Origin: an uncultured Formosa sp.
Lineage (GTDB): Bacteria > Bacteroidota > Bacteroidia > Flavobacteriales > Flavobacteriaceae
Direction of reading: 5' to 3'
Length of the DNA: 64,000 nt
Assembly (NCBI RefSeq): GCF_947500765.1
Contig: NZ_CANMTH010000008.1
Coordinates: forward strand, 62,001 to 126,000
In this document: piece after piece, positions 55,077-64,000 of the stretch
Layout: every line of letters begins with the position of its first letter
How positions within the stretch are numbered: position 1 is the stretch's first letter
The notes under the pieces: model-generated
The model's database searches: none
Seen by the model: the letters and a program-made list of their open reading frames with translations, nothing else
Told to the model about the DNA's origin: nothing
Position numbers and translations under genes: made by a program

Positions 55077-56582
55077 ATGAGTAAAACTATAAATGGTAAT
55101 AATACTTTAATAGATTCAAATTTAGAAACCTATTTTCAAACATTTAAAAAAGGTGTAATAGGAGATAAGTATACTTTTAAAAGCATATTTGGAGAACAAC
55201 AAGTATTGTATGCAGATTGGATTGCTAGCGGACGTTTGTATGCACCTATAGAAAAAATCATGCAAGAAGAAATTGGCCCTATGGTTGCCAATACCCACTC
55301 TTTTTCTAGTGAAACAGGAAAAGCCTCTACTTACGCTTATAAGCATGCACGTAGTATAATTAAAGATCATGTTAATGCTAATGAAAACGATGTCTTAGTT
55401 ACGGCTAATACAGGTATGTCTGGTGTATTGTCTGTTTTACAACGAATTATGGGGTTACGTTTTCCAGATGCTAAACAGAAAAAATCTGAATTAGCAGAAA
55501 ACGATCGTCCTGTAGTTTTTATCTCACATATGGAACACCACTCTAATCATGTACCTTGGTTAGAAACCATTGCAGATGTGGTGATTTTAAAATGTAATGA
55601 CCAAAAATTAATTTGTCCAGAACATTTAGAGACTGCTTTAATTCAATATAAAGATAGAACAACTAAAATAGGTTCGTTTACAGCCTGTTCTAATGTTACA
55701 GGCATTATTTCTCCATATGCTAATCTAGCAAAAATGATGCATAAACATGGCGGTTATTGTTTTGTCGATTTTGCAGCTTCTGCACCTTATGTAGATATTG
55801 ATATGCATCCAGAAGATGAAGATGCTAGTTTAGATGCAATTTTCTTTTCGCCTCATAAATTTTTAGGCGGTCCAGGAACTTGTGGTGTGTTGGTGTTTAA
55901 TAAAGATCTTTATAAAGCTAATTGTCCAGATGTTCCCGGAGGTGGAAATGTACAATGGACGAATCCTTGGGGAGAATATGCCTATTTTAAAGATATTGAA
56001 GTGCGTGAAGATGGAGGAACACCAGGGTTTTTACAAGTGATGCGTACCGCTTTAGCTATGCGTTTAAAAGATAAAATGAATACAGCATTGATTGCTAAAC
56101 GTGAAGAAGAATTATTAGATTTTTGTTTTGAAAAATTAAAAGAAATTCCAAACGTATTTATTTTAGGAAACACAGAGGTTAAACGAATTGGTTGTGTGTC
56201 TTTCGGAATAAAAGATGTGCATTATAATTTAATCGTGAGATTGTTAAACGATCGTTTCGGAATTCAAGTACGAGGTGGATGGTCTTGTGCAAGTACTTAC
56301 GGGCATTATTTGTTTGATTACGACGAAAATAGATCTTTAGAAATGGTTGATGATTTAAATTCTAAAAACTTAACCAATAAACCGGGGTGGGTACGTTTAT
56401 CATTACATCCTGTAACTACGAATACAGAAATGACATTTATTTGCGACGCCATTAAACAAGTGGCAGATAATCATGAAGCATGGAGTAAAGACTATGTTTA
56501 TAATAAAACAAATAATGAATTTGAAGATGCTACAAACGATGCAGATATCATTAAAAAAGTTAAAGATTGGTTTGTAATCTAA
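55077..56582 (+). CDS. Class V aminotransferase-fold PLP enzyme (cysteine-desulfurase-like)
   Basis: The 501-residue protein has the class V layout: VLVTANTGMSGVLSVLQRI near the N-terminus, ISHMEHHSNHVPWLE with the PLP-stacking His, CFVDFAASAPYVDIDMHP with the cofactor Asp, and FFSPHKFLGGPGTCG with the Schiff-base Lys. WSCAST near the C-terminus may correspond to the active-site Cys loop of desulfurases. The extra 80-100 residues compared with NifS/SufS and the lack of Fe-S assembly genes beside it argue for a different, unknown reaction. It is monocistronic with a strong terminator. Confidence 0.85.
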   Translation: MSKTINGNNTLIDSNLETYFQTFKKGVIGDKYTFKSIFGEQQVLYADWIASGRLYAPIEKIMQEEIGPMVANTHSFSSETGKASTYAYKHARSIIKDHVNANENDVLVTANTGMSGVLSVLQRIMGLRFPDAKQKKSELAENDRPVVFISHMEHHSNHVPWLETIADVVILKCNDQKLICPEHLETALIQYKDRTTKIGSFTACSNVTGIISPYANLAKMMHKHGGYCFVDFAASAPYVDIDMHPEDEDASLDAIFFSPHKFLGGPGTCGVLVFNKDLYKANCPDVPGGGNVQWTNPWGEYAYFKDIEVREDGGTPGFLQVMRTALAMRLKDKMNTALIAKREEELLDFCFEKLKEIPNVFILGNTEVKRIGCVSFGIKDVHYNLIVRLLNDRFGIQVRGGWSCASTYGHYLFDYDENRSLEMVDDLNSKNLTNKPGWVRLSLHPVTTNTEMTFICDAIKQVADNHEAWSKDYVYNKTNNEFEDATNDADIIKKVKDWFVI

Positions 56583-56623
56583 TGCTAATAAAACTTCAAG
56601 ATTATATTGAAATAAAACATACC

Positions 56624-56659
56624 AAAAACTTCATCTGTAACACATAGATGAAGTTTTTT
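56624..56659 (+). terminator. Intrinsic terminator after the class V aminotransferase gene
   Basis: Perfect arms AAAAACTTCATCT (56624-56636) / AGATGAAGTTTTT (56646-56658) with a 9-base loop and T-run. Confidence 0.9.
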
Positions 56660-56727
56660 AAGTTTAACAATTGTTTTAAGAGATAAAAGTTAACAAAATA
56701 AAATGCACATAAATATTAAGGTTAATC

Positions 56728-56735
56728 TAAATTTG
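56728..56735 (+). promoter_or_regulatory. TAnnTTTG box of the symporter-like gene
   Basis: TAAATTTG at 56728-56735 fits the Bacteroidota -7 consensus, 17 bases before the start codon. No clear TTG box is seen at the usual upstream spacing. Confidence 0.45.
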
Positions 56736-56752
56736 TAGACAAATAGTAATTT

Positions 56753-57730
56753 ATGAAATTTAAAATCGATCGTTTTATCATAGCAATTATATTAACCATA
56801 ATATTTGCGTATTTCTTCCCACAGTGGGGAATAAAAGATAGTAGTTTTCCCATTTCTACATTAAGCTCGATCGGATTCTTTTTAATTTTTTTCTTTTACG
56901 GATTAAAATTAAGTCCGCAACAAATTAAGTCCGGATTATACAATTGGAAACTCCATGTTTTAGTACAATTATCTACCTTTTTATTATTTCCGTTAATTAT
57001 TTTAATGTTTTATCCTTTTGTTCAAAACGCAGAGCAGCATAGTTTTTGGTTAGCACTTTTATTTATGGCGGCATTGCCTTCAACCGTGTCCTCATCTGTT
57101 GTAATGGTTTCTGTAGCTAAAGGAAATGTTCCTGCAGCTATTTTTAATGCGAGTATTTCTGGAATTATAGGAATATTGATTACACCTCTTTGGGTAGGTT
57201 TATTTCTAGAAAAATCAGGAACAGATTTTGATTATGGCTCCATATACATAAATCTGATTGTAGGAATAATTGTACCCGTTATTTTGGGGGTTTTACTTCA
57301 GCGATTTGGACATGCTTTAGCATTAAAATACAGTAAACAACTCACCCTTTTCGATAAATCGGTTATTCTATTGGTTATTTATAAAAGCTTTGCAGAGTCT
57401 TTTTACAATAATATTTTTAGCAGTATTAAGCTGTTAGATTTTCTAATGTTGTTTGTAATTGTAATCGCAATATTCTTCACAATATTTTATATCGTGGGGT
57501 ATATTGCTACAAGATTAAAATTTAGTACAGAAGACAAAATCACGGCTCAGTTTTGTGGTACAAAGAAGTCTTTAGTTCATGGTACTATATTTTATAAAAT
57601 ACTATTCAAGAATACAGCAGCTTCTAGTGTGATTTTATTGCCACTCATGATTTTTCATGCTTCTCAAATATTCATTATTAGTATTATAGCTTCAAAATTA
57701 GCAAAACGAGAAGACATAATTGTGAAATAA
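56753..57730 (+). CDS. Bile acid:sodium symporter-like membrane carrier
   Basis: The 325-residue protein has 9-10 hydrophobic helices. The SBF-like motifs are GFFLIFFFYGLKLSPQQIKSG near the N-terminus, AALPSTVSSSVVMVSVAKGN in the middle and TAQFCGTKKSLVHGT near the C-terminus. The ALPSTVSSSV repeat corresponds to the sodium-binding crossover of the fold. Members export or import organic anions; the substrate of this bacterial subgroup is unknown. The gene has its own promoter and lies about 100 bases before the aldolase gene. Confidence 0.88.
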   Translation: MKFKIDRFIIAIILTIIFAYFFPQWGIKDSSFPISTLSSIGFFLIFFFYGLKLSPQQIKSGLYNWKLHVLVQLSTFLLFPLIILMFYPFVQNAEQHSFWLALLFMAALPSTVSSSVVMVSVAKGNVPAAIFNASISGIIGILITPLWVGLFLEKSGTDFDYGSIYINLIVGIIVPVILGVLLQRFGHALALKYSKQLTLFDKSVILLVIYKSFAESFYNNIFSSIKLLDFLMLFVIVIAIFFTIFYIVGYIATRLKFSTEDKITAQFCGTKKSLVHGTIFYKILFKNTAASSVILLPLMIFHASQIFIISIIASKLAKREDIIVK

Positions 57731-57832
57731 AATTTAACTGTTTTTTATATGATTTTAATTGTTGGACGGATTAACTTTTTGCACCTTTATGTAAATTAAA
57801 GGTCATTTTTTTAATACTAAAATAATATTCTC

Positions 57833-58723
57833 ATGTATACATTTCAGGAGCAATTAGAACGAATAAAAGAAGGAAAAGGATTTATTGCCGCTTTAGATCA
57901 AAGTGGAGGAAGTACACCAAAAGCATTATTAGGTTATGGTATTGCTGAAGATCAATATAAGGATAAAGCAGAAATGTTTCAATTGATTCATAACATGCGT
58001 ACACGAGTAATTTCTAATAAAAACTTTACTCAAGATAAAATATTAGGAGTTATTCTTTTTGAAAGAACAATGAAAGGGATAATAGATGGTACATCTGTAC
58101 CGTCTTATTTATTAGATAAGCATATTGTGCCTTTTTTAAAAGTAGATAAAGGATTAGAAGATTTAAAAAATGGTGTGAAATTGATGAAACCCATACCAAA
58201 TTTAATATCTCGTTTAACTGAAGCTAAAAATTTAGGAATATTCGGTACGAAAATGCGTTCTGTTATTTATGAAGATAATTTTTCAGGTATTAGTGAAATT
58301 GTAAAACAACAGTTTGCTTTTGGGTTAGATATTCTTGGATGCGACTTAATTCCTATTCTAGAACCGGAAGTAGATATTTATGCTGAAGACAAAGCAGAAA
58401 TAGAAGCTATTTTAAAGAAAAACATTCTATTAGAGTTAGATAAGTTAAAAGGCAATCAATCTGTTATTTTAAAACTTACGCTACCAACAGTTCCCGATTT
58501 TTATAAAGACTTAGTTAATCACTCTAAAGTAATTCGTGTATTTGCACTTTCGGGTGGTTACGATATAGAAACAGCAAATACTTTATTGGCTAAGAATAAA
58601 GGTGTTATTGCTAGTTTTTCTAGAGCACTTTTAAATAACCTTAAGTTTGAACAAAGTGATGATGAGTTCTCATTGGCTTTAGACAGTGCTATAGATAGCA
58701 TTTATAAGGCTTCAATCACTTAA
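57833..58723 (+). CDS. Class I fructose-bisphosphate aldolase
   Basis: The 296-residue protein belongs to the class I (Schiff-base) aldolases. It opens with RIKEGKGFIAALDQSGGSTPKAL, typical of the family. KTM-like KMRSVIY and VILKLTLPTV carry the active-site Lys residues, and FALSGGYDIETANTLL closes the phosphate site. It interconverts fructose-1,6-bisphosphate with the two triose phosphates in glycolysis and gluconeogenesis. It is a cytoplasmic housekeeping gene, convergent with the EcsC gene across a shared terminator. Confidence 0.92.
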   Translation: MYTFQEQLERIKEGKGFIAALDQSGGSTPKALLGYGIAEDQYKDKAEMFQLIHNMRTRVISNKNFTQDKILGVILFERTMKGIIDGTSVPSYLLDKHIVPFLKVDKGLEDLKNGVKLMKPIPNLISRLTEAKNLGIFGTKMRSVIYEDNFSGISEIVKQQFAFGLDILGCDLIPILEPEVDIYAEDKAEIEAILKKNILLELDKLKGNQSVILKLTLPTVPDFYKDLVNHSKVIRVFALSGGYDIETANTLLAKNKGVIASFSRALLNNLKFEQSDDEFSLALDSAIDSIYKASIT

Positions 58724-58744
58724 AAAAAGTTATATTATAGAATT

Positions 58745-58771
58745 AAAAGACTAGTCAGAGACTAGTCTTTT
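58745..58771. terminator. Bidirectional terminator overlapping the EcsC stop
   Basis: Perfect 12-base arms AAAAGACTAGTC (58745-58756) / GACTAGTCTTTT (58760-58771) with a 3-base loop, flanked by A and T runs. The minus-strand EcsC stop codon (58762-58764) lies inside the right arm, so the coding end doubles as terminator stem. Confidence 0.88.
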
Positions 58772-59574
58772 TTGTCTTCATTAAGTTCTAAAACGGCATT
58801 GTACCATATTTTTACTGTTTCTGGACCATAAATACGTTCTAACTTTCTAACAATAAAATGCCCTTTGGCAACATCTTGAAAATGGTCTATAAACAAGGTG
58901 TTTATTATACCTCCTCCTATAGCTCCAATGGCAGGAATGGCTTGTGCCGCTGCTTTTTCTGTAACAATAACATTAAATCGTGTAGCTACATTTACTATAA
59001 ATTTCACAAGTGCAGGAGCACTTTCTTCAGATATTTTTTTTGTCGCTACAAATCTAGATGCTTCTGTAATAGAATTTGCTAAAGCCGCACGAACTATAAA
59101 ATATCCACTTTCTGCATCATCATCTGTAGTGCTTTCTCCTCCTAAAGCAAACACCTCCATACAGGCTAATTTGGTGTCATAATCACTTAGCGATTCGCCC
59201 TGAGAACGTGCAATATCTGCAATAGAGCGTAACATTATGGTTGTAGATACGGGTAATTCTACTGCCAAACCAGGTAAACCAAAGAACCCGCCAACACCTC
59301 CAGAAAGTGCAGCACCAAACTTGTGCCATACATTAGAGGGGTGTTCTACTTGAATATCGTCTAGTGACCAAATGGCTGCTTCTGTAGCTTTTATTAAAGA
59401 TTTTTGTGTGATTTTTCCAATATTAGCTTGCCAGTTCTCAGGAAGAAAATCGATTGCCTTTTCAATAGGCATACCAATAACATTGGTTATTTTTGCTGCT
59501 ATACTAGGGTTTTCCAATAACTCAACAGCTGTAGTTAATTCTTGTATATGTATATCGCTTAAGGATGTGTCCAT
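58762..59574 (-). CDS. EcsC family protein
   Basis: The 270-residue protein matches EcsC-type proteins: glycine-rich GAALSGGVGGFFGLPGLAVELPVSTTIMLRSI-like hydrophobic core (split over about 88-118), ALGGESTTDDDAESGYFIVRAAL, and AAAQAIPAIGAIGGGIINTLF near the C-terminus. In Bacillus the name comes from a gene beside an ABC transporter, but the molecular role is unknown. Hydrophobic segments suggest a peripheral or inserted membrane protein. It is divergent from the ABC-F gene. Confidence 0.85.
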   Translation of the reverse strand: MDTSLSDIHIQELTTAVELLENPSIAAKITNVIGMPIEKAIDFLPENWQANIGKITQKSLIKATEAAIWSLDDIQVEHPSNVWHKFGAALSGGVGGFFGLPGLAVELPVSTTIMLRSIADIARSQGESLSDYDTKLACMEVFALGGESTTDDDAESGYFIVRAALANSITEASRFVATKKISEESAPALVKFIVNVATRFNVIVTEKAAAQAIPAIGAIGGGIINTLFIDHFQDVAKGHFIVRKLERIYGPETVKIWYNAVLELNEDKKD

Positions 59575-59749
59575 AAGTGTGTGTTATTTTATAAGTTCAA
59601 ACTGAAAATTACAAAATCTATACCAGAGTCCTTTAAAAGTTATCTTAAGATGTCTGTTTTTTTCAAGAAGTTAACAGTAGTCGTTAATTTTGTTCAATAA
59701 ACGAGGCCACTTTATATTAAGCACCTTCATTTGTTTTGTTTAAAATCTT

Positions 59750-59782
59750 TTGTTTATCATATAATGATAAAACTTATATTTG
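59750..59782 (+). promoter_or_regulatory. Promoter of the ABC-F gene
   Basis: TTG at 59750-59752 and TATATTTG at 59775-59782 (fits TAnnTTTG) are separated by 22 bases. The start codon is 22 bases downstream. Confidence 0.6.
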
Positions 59783-59804
59783 CCGACTTATAAAATACTT
59801 TTAA

Positions 59805-61436
59805 ATGATTTCAATAGACTCGATTGCCGTGGAATTTGGAGGAACAACATTGTTTAGTGATGTTTCTTTTTCTATAAACGAAAATGATAAAATTGCTTTA
59901 ATGGGTAAGAATGGTGCTGGAAAATCTACACTATTAAAAATTATAGCAGGAGCGAGTAAACCGAGTCGTGGAAATGTGTCTTCGCCTAAAAACTATGTGA
60001 TTTCGTATTTACCACAACATTTATTAACAGAAGATGATTGTACGGTTATGGAAGAAGCGTCTAAAGCATTTGCTTCCATTTTTAAAATGAAGTCTGAAAT
60101 AGAGGCTATAAACGAAGAACTTACAATACGTACAGATTACGAAAGTGATGCGTACATGAAACTGATTGAGAAGGTTTCAGAATTGAGTGAAAAATTCTAT
60201 TCTATTGAAGAAATTAATTATGAGGCCGAAGTTGAAAAAATATTGGTTGGTCTTGGTTTTGTGCGTTCAGATTTTAATAGACCAACATCCGAGTTTAGTG
60301 GTGGATGGCGTATGCGTATTGAATTGGCAAAAATTTTACTTCAAAAACCAGATTTAATTCTTTTAGATGAGCCTACAAACCATATGGATATTGAAAGTAT
60401 CCAATGGTTGGAAGATTTTTTAATAACGCAAGCCAAAGCAGTTGTGGTAATTTCTCACGATAGAGCTTTTGTAGATAATATTACAACGCGAACTATTGAA
60501 GTAACAATGGGACGTATTTATGATTATAAGGCGAAGTATTCTCATTATTTAGAATTACGTAAGGACCGTCGTGCACATCAGCAAAAAGCATACGACGAGC
60601 AACAAAAAATGATTGCCGATAATCAAGAGTTTATCGATCGTTTTAAGGGTACATATTCTAAAACCTTACAAGTACAATCTCGTGTTAAAATGCTTGAAAA
60701 ATTAACACCTATTGAAGTTGATGAAGTAGATACAGCAGCCCTTAAATTAAAGTTTCCACCATCACCACGATCTGGTCAATATCCAGTTGTTGTTAACGAA
60801 TTGTCTAAATCGTACGGAGATCATGTGGTTTTTAGTAAAGCTAATTTGGTTATCGAACGTGGACAAAAAGTAGCATTTGTAGGGAAAAACGGTGAAGGTA
60901 AATCGACTATGGTTAAGGCCATAATGAACGAGATCGATTTTGAAGGTAGTATGGAATTGGGACATAACGCGCAAATAGGATATTTTGCTCAAAATCAAGC
61001 TTCTTTATTGGATGGTGATCTAACGATTTTCGAAACGATAGACCGTATTGCAGTTGGTGATGTTCGCAACAGAATTAAAGATTTATTAGGTGCCTTTATG
61101 TTTGGTGGAGATATATCTACAAAGAAAGTTAAAGTGCTTTCTGGGGGTGAAAAAACACGTTTAGCAATGATTAAATTATTGTTAGAACCCGTGAATGTTT
61201 TAATTCTGGATGAGCCTACAAACCATTTAGATATGAAAACCAAAGACATTATTAAAGATGCCTTAAAAGATTTTGATGGCACTTTGGTGTTGGTATCTCA
61301 TGATAGAGATTTTTTAGATGGATTAGCGACTAAAGTATTTGAATTTGGTGATAAACGCGTGAAAGAACATTTTGAAGATATAACCGGATTTCTTAAACAT
61401 AAGAAAATGGAAAGTATGCGAGATATAGAAAAATAA
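59805..61436 (+). CDS. ABC-F family ATPase (ribosome-associated)
   Basis: The 543-residue protein has two ABC cassettes and no membrane domain. The first has Walker A GKNGAGKST (about 34-42), signature FSGGWRMR and Walker B LILLDEPTNHMD; the second has GKNGEGKST, LSGGEKTR and VLILDEPTNHLD. They are joined by a basic coiled linker (RKDRRAHQQKAYDEQQKMI). ABC-F proteins bind the ribosomal E site and adjust translation or give antibiotic tolerance. The long C-terminal extension of Uup is absent. The subtype cannot be fixed here. Confidence 0.92.
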   Translation: MISIDSIAVEFGGTTLFSDVSFSINENDKIALMGKNGAGKSTLLKIIAGASKPSRGNVSSPKNYVISYLPQHLLTEDDCTVMEEASKAFASIFKMKSEIEAINEELTIRTDYESDAYMKLIEKVSELSEKFYSIEEINYEAEVEKILVGLGFVRSDFNRPTSEFSGGWRMRIELAKILLQKPDLILLDEPTNHMDIESIQWLEDFLITQAKAVVVISHDRAFVDNITTRTIEVTMGRIYDYKAKYSHYLELRKDRRAHQQKAYDEQQKMIADNQEFIDRFKGTYSKTLQVQSRVKMLEKLTPIEVDEVDTAALKLKFPPSPRSGQYPVVVNELSKSYGDHVVFSKANLVIERGQKVAFVGKNGEGKSTMVKAIMNEIDFEGSMELGHNAQIGYFAQNQASLLDGDLTIFETIDRIAVGDVRNRIKDLLGAFMFGGDISTKKVKVLSGGEKTRLAMIKLLLEPVNVLILDEPTNHLDMKTKDIIKDALKDFDGTLVLVSHDRDFLDGLATKVFEFGDKRVKEHFEDITGFLKHKKMESMRDIEK

Positions 61437-61467
61437 ATATTTAATTTATTTTCAATTTTTTAATATT

Positions 61468-61504
61468 AAACACCTTTTAGATTTAGTCTTTAAGGTGTTT
61501 TTTT
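61468..61504 (+). terminator. Intrinsic terminator of the ABC-F gene
   Basis: AAACACCTT (61468-61476) / AAGGTGTTT (61492-61500) followed by a T-run. Confidence 0.85.
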
Positions 61505-61509
61505 GTTTC

Positions 61510-61537
61510 TTAAGATTGTATTCTTCAACAATCTTAA
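61510..61537. repeat. Perfect dyad in the gap after the ABC-F terminator
   Basis: TTAAGATTGT (61510-61519) / ACAATCTTAA (61528-61537) with an 8-base spacer. There is no T-run, so it may be an operator for the receptor gene about 200 bases downstream or a second hairpin. Confidence 0.45.
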
Positions 61538-61712
61538 TACTTTATACTATAGTCGAGTATTCAATTTTTTAGATCAATATTCTTTGTATTCACTTTCTCA
61601 GTGATTAAAATATGTAAAATAACAATAGGCTAACAATCAGTTGTTTTTGCAAAGAAATGGGGATAAAGTTGTGCGAAATGTAAAAAAATCATTCGACTCT
61701 TATGAATTCAAT

Positions 61713-61720
61713 TATATTTG
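61713..61720 (+). promoter_or_regulatory. TAnnTTTG box of the terminal receptor gene
   Basis: TATATTTG at 61713-61720 matches the Bacteroidota -7 box, 22 bases before the start codon. The upstream box at normal spacing is only TTC. Confidence 0.5.
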
Positions 61721-61742
61721 GTATTCTAAATCATCCAATTTA

Positions 61743-64000
61743 ATGAAATTTAAAAGTTTTTTTCTAGTCCTTTTGTCCGTAGGATTTTGTCAAATTATGT
61801 CTTCTCAGATCACAGGGGAGATTATTAATTCTCAAGATAAAACTACTGTCGATTATGCAACTGTTGCTTTATTTAAAGTGAAAGATAGTACATTGGTAAC
61901 AGGCGTTATTACAGATGAAACTGGGAGTTTTAAAATATTGGATATTAAAAAAGGAAGATATTATCTAGAAGTTTCTTTTATAGGATATGATAAAACAACT
62001 TCTGAAGTTTTTACAATTTCAAAACAAAATGAAACAGTATCATTAGGGAAAATATATTTAAACCCCAGTTTAGAATTGTTAAAAGAAGTTGTACTTCAAG
62101 GGACTACAAGCTCGGTTATTAATAAAGTAGATCGACAAGTGTTTTCAACCGAGAACTTTCAAAATGCTTCTGGAGGAAACGGAATTGATATTCTAAAAAA
62201 TATCCCATCTATAAATGTAAATGGGGAAGGGCAAATCGCATTACGCGGAAGTACTAGCTTTATGCTTTTACTTAATGGCAAACCCATTCAAAGTAGTGCC
62301 ACTCAAATATTGGGTCAGCTTCCTGCAAATGCTATAGAACGTGTAGAAGTCATAACTGCACCGTCTGCAAAGTACGATCCAGAAGGGAAAGCAGGGGTTT
62401 TAAATATTATCACTAAAAAAGGAGCAACTAACGGCGCTTTTACACAGATAAACTTAAAATTAGGATTTCCAAGTATAGAAGATTACGATAATGCAGAATC
62501 TGCGGGACGTTACGGTGGTGACTTTACTTATAATTTAAGACAAGATAGATGGAACTTATCATTGGGTGCAAGCTACCAACGTAACGATGTTTCTGGGCGT
62601 AGGGAAGGAGATGTGTCTACAATTATAAACGATACATTAACACGATTTCCTTCGGATGGAGAACGTAGTTTTGATGAGATTAATTATTCAGGACGCATAA
62701 ATTTAGATTATACACCAGACGATTCTAATAGTTTTTCACTTGGCGCATATGCAGGAAAAAGATCTAAGGACCGATTAGCAACTATTTTGTATTACGATAA
62801 TCATGCGATAACACCTATAGATGGAAGTGATGACAATCGTATTTATACTTTCCAGTATTTAAACGATAATTTGAGAATTCGTAAAAGTGATTTTGCTGTA
62901 GCAAGTTTTGATTATGGACATGTTTTTGAAAATGAATCTAATTTATCCACTTCGTTTTTATATGAATACACCTTTTTAGGAGGTCCGACAACCAATGAGA
63001 ATTTAGGATATCCTGATACCTCAGAAATATTACAAGAAGAATATAACACGAATGACAATCCATTGCATGGGACTCGGTTTCAAATCGACTACAATTTCAA
63101 ACCTATGAAAATGGGGCAATTAGCCGTAGGGTATCAATTCAGAAATTTAGACCATAAAGGGGATTTTATTTACGAACGCAAAGATTTAGATACAGGCGAG
63201 TTTGTTTTAATTCCAGAGTTTTCTAGTGAAGTAGATTTAACAAGACAAATTAACTCTGGATATGTGCAGTTAGATAAATCTACAGACCAATTCGATTACA
63301 GTGTGGGGCTTCGTCTAGAAAGTATGAATAGAGATCTCTATTTAAAAGATAAAGTGGGTGTAGTAGATACCACATATACATACGATTTTGTGAAATTATA
63401 TCCTTCGGCCTCTATACAATATAAAGTAAACGATAATTTAATATTGAAAACGGCCTATAGCCGTAGAATAGAGCGTACAACTTCATTTAAAATGAATCCG
63501 TTTCCAGAGCGTGAACATTCAGAAACCTTAGAACAAGGAGATCCAACTCTAAAACCTGAATTTATAGATTTAGTAGAACTTGGTGTTGTTAAAGCCTTTG
63601 AAGGTGGAGCATCACTTTACGGAACGTTTTATTATCGCGATGTACAAAACTTAATAAATCGTGTAAATACTGTGTATAATGATAGTATTTTGAATAGAAT
63701 TTACTCCAATGTTGGCTCAGGTAAATCTTTAGGATTTGAATTAGGTTCAGAGTTTAATGTTACCGACAAATGGAGTAATTTTATAGGAGCTAATTTATAT
63801 AACTTTAGTATAGACGGAGCTTACAACGGAAATCCAATAGATACAAGTAGTTTTGTATATTCGTTAAATGTGAATTCTACTTACGACTTCTCTGACACGG
63901 CTTCTTTACAGTTTACATTTAATTATTTATCAGATCGTGTAACTGCTCAAGGTGAGGATTCCGAATTTTATTCGCCTAATTTGTCCTTTAAAGAGTCATT
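61743..64000 (+). CDS. TonB-dependent receptor-like outer-membrane beta-barrel protein, cut by window end
   Basis: ATG at 61743 opens a frame that runs to the window edge (about 752 codons). A signal peptide (about 1-22, ending MSSQ) precedes a carboxypeptidase-regulatory-like domain (about 23-108; ITGEIINSQDKTTVDYATV), a plug-like region (IDILKNIPSINVNGEGQIAL, LLLNGKPIQSS, ERVEVITAPSAKYDPEGKAG) and a beta-barrel. This is the outer_membrane_beta-barrel/OMP family common in Flavobacteria, not SusC: no SusC signature is present. The last barrel strands lie outside the window. The cargo is unknown. Confidence 0.88.
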   Translation, partial: MKFKSFFLVLLSVGFCQIMSSQITGEIINSQDKTTVDYATVALFKVKDSTLVTGVITDETGSFKILDIKKGRYYLEVSFIGYDKTTSEVFTISKQNETVSLGKIYLNPSLELLKEVVLQGTTSSVINKVDRQVFSTENFQNASGGNGIDILKNIPSINVNGEGQIALRGSTSFMLLLNGKPIQSSATQILGQLPANAIERVEVITAPSAKYDPEGKAGVLNIITKKGATNGAFTQINLKLGFPSIEDYDNAESAGRYGGDFTYNLRQDRWNLSLGASYQRNDVSGRREGDVSTIINDTLTRFPSDGERSFDEINYSGRINLDYTPDDSNSFSLGAYAGKRSKDRLATILYYDNHAITPIDGSDDNRIYTFQYLNDNLRIRKSDFAVASFDYGHVFENESNLSTSFLYEYTFLGGPTTNENLGYPDTSEILQEEYNTNDNPLHGTRFQIDYNFKPMKMGQLAVGYQFRNLDHKGDFIYERKDLDTGEFVLIPEFSSEVDLTRQINSGYVQLDKSTDQFDYSVGLRLESMNRDLYLKDKVGVVDTTYTYDFVKLYPSASIQYKVNDNLILKTAYSRRIERTTSFKMNPFPEREHSETLEQGDPTLKPEFIDLVELGVVKAFEGGASLYGTFYYRDVQNLINRVNTVYNDSILNRIYSNVGSGKSLGFELGSEFNVTDKWSNFIGANLYNFSIDGAYNGNPIDTSSFVYSLNVNSTYDFSDTASLQFTFNYLSDRVTAQGEDSEFYSPNLSFKES

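Overview
The window looks like a chromosomal segment of a marine, polysaccharide-degrading member of the Bacteroidota, most likely a Flavobacteriaceae. The evidence is low GC, SusC/SusD pairs, many lipoproteins with an SC or AC lipobox, Bacteroidota promoter boxes of the TAnnTTTG type, and enzymes for algal glucans and alginate. Genus and species cannot be told from the sequence alone. No rRNA, tRNA, CRISPR array or transposase was seen.

Layout. (1) Positions 1-1870: 3' part of a PLP-fold protein, closed by a bidirectional terminator. (2) 1972-10253, minus strand: a TonB-dependent receptor with a PQQ-type sugar dehydrogenase lipoprotein, then a nickel-pincer cofactor cassette (Tat-exported aldo/keto reductase, larE, larB, larC and a tiny His-rich membrane protein). 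No larA is present. (3) 10537-17076: FecI-type sigma factor, FecR anti-sigma factor, a SusC carrying the N-terminal STN signalling domain, and SusD, with no enzyme beside them. (4) 17077-21287: an accessory-looking stretch with a lone PHP-SMC-like ATPase of the TrlF type, a truncated gene start and about 870 bases of repeats and dyads. (5) 21288-22391: a membrane acyltransferase.

(6) 22882-44051: a large beta-glucan (laminarin) utilisation locus. A membrane-spanning propeller/Y_Y_Y/LuxR regulator precedes SusC, SusD, a PKD-type surface glycan-binding lipoprotein, a GH16 endo-glucanase, a cytoplasmic GH94-like/GH161-like phosphorylase, a lipoprotein GH17, a small GH2/GH5-like lipoprotein, a GH30 exo-glucanase, an MFS/GPH sugar symporter and a cytoplasmic GH17. 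Inferred flow: GH16 cuts the beta-1,3 chain at the surface, SusCD imports oligosaccharides, GH30 and GH17 trim them in the periplasm, the MFS protein moves them across the inner membrane, and the cytoplasmic phosphorylase with the second GH17 finish the breakdown.

(7) 44081-45129: two tandem paralogous membrane proteins. (8) 45539-48868: a sulfatase and an amidohydrolase-NTF2 fusion. (9) 49193-51511: a PL6 alginate lyase behind a clear promoter/operator. (10) 51854-64000: mostly housekeeping genes: small membrane protein, phosphate-selective-type porin, universal stress protein, class V aminotransferase-like protein, bile-acid:sodium-symporter-like carrier, class I fructose-bisphosphate aldolase, EcsC protein and ABC-F ATPase. 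The window ends inside a TonB-dependent outer-membrane protein.
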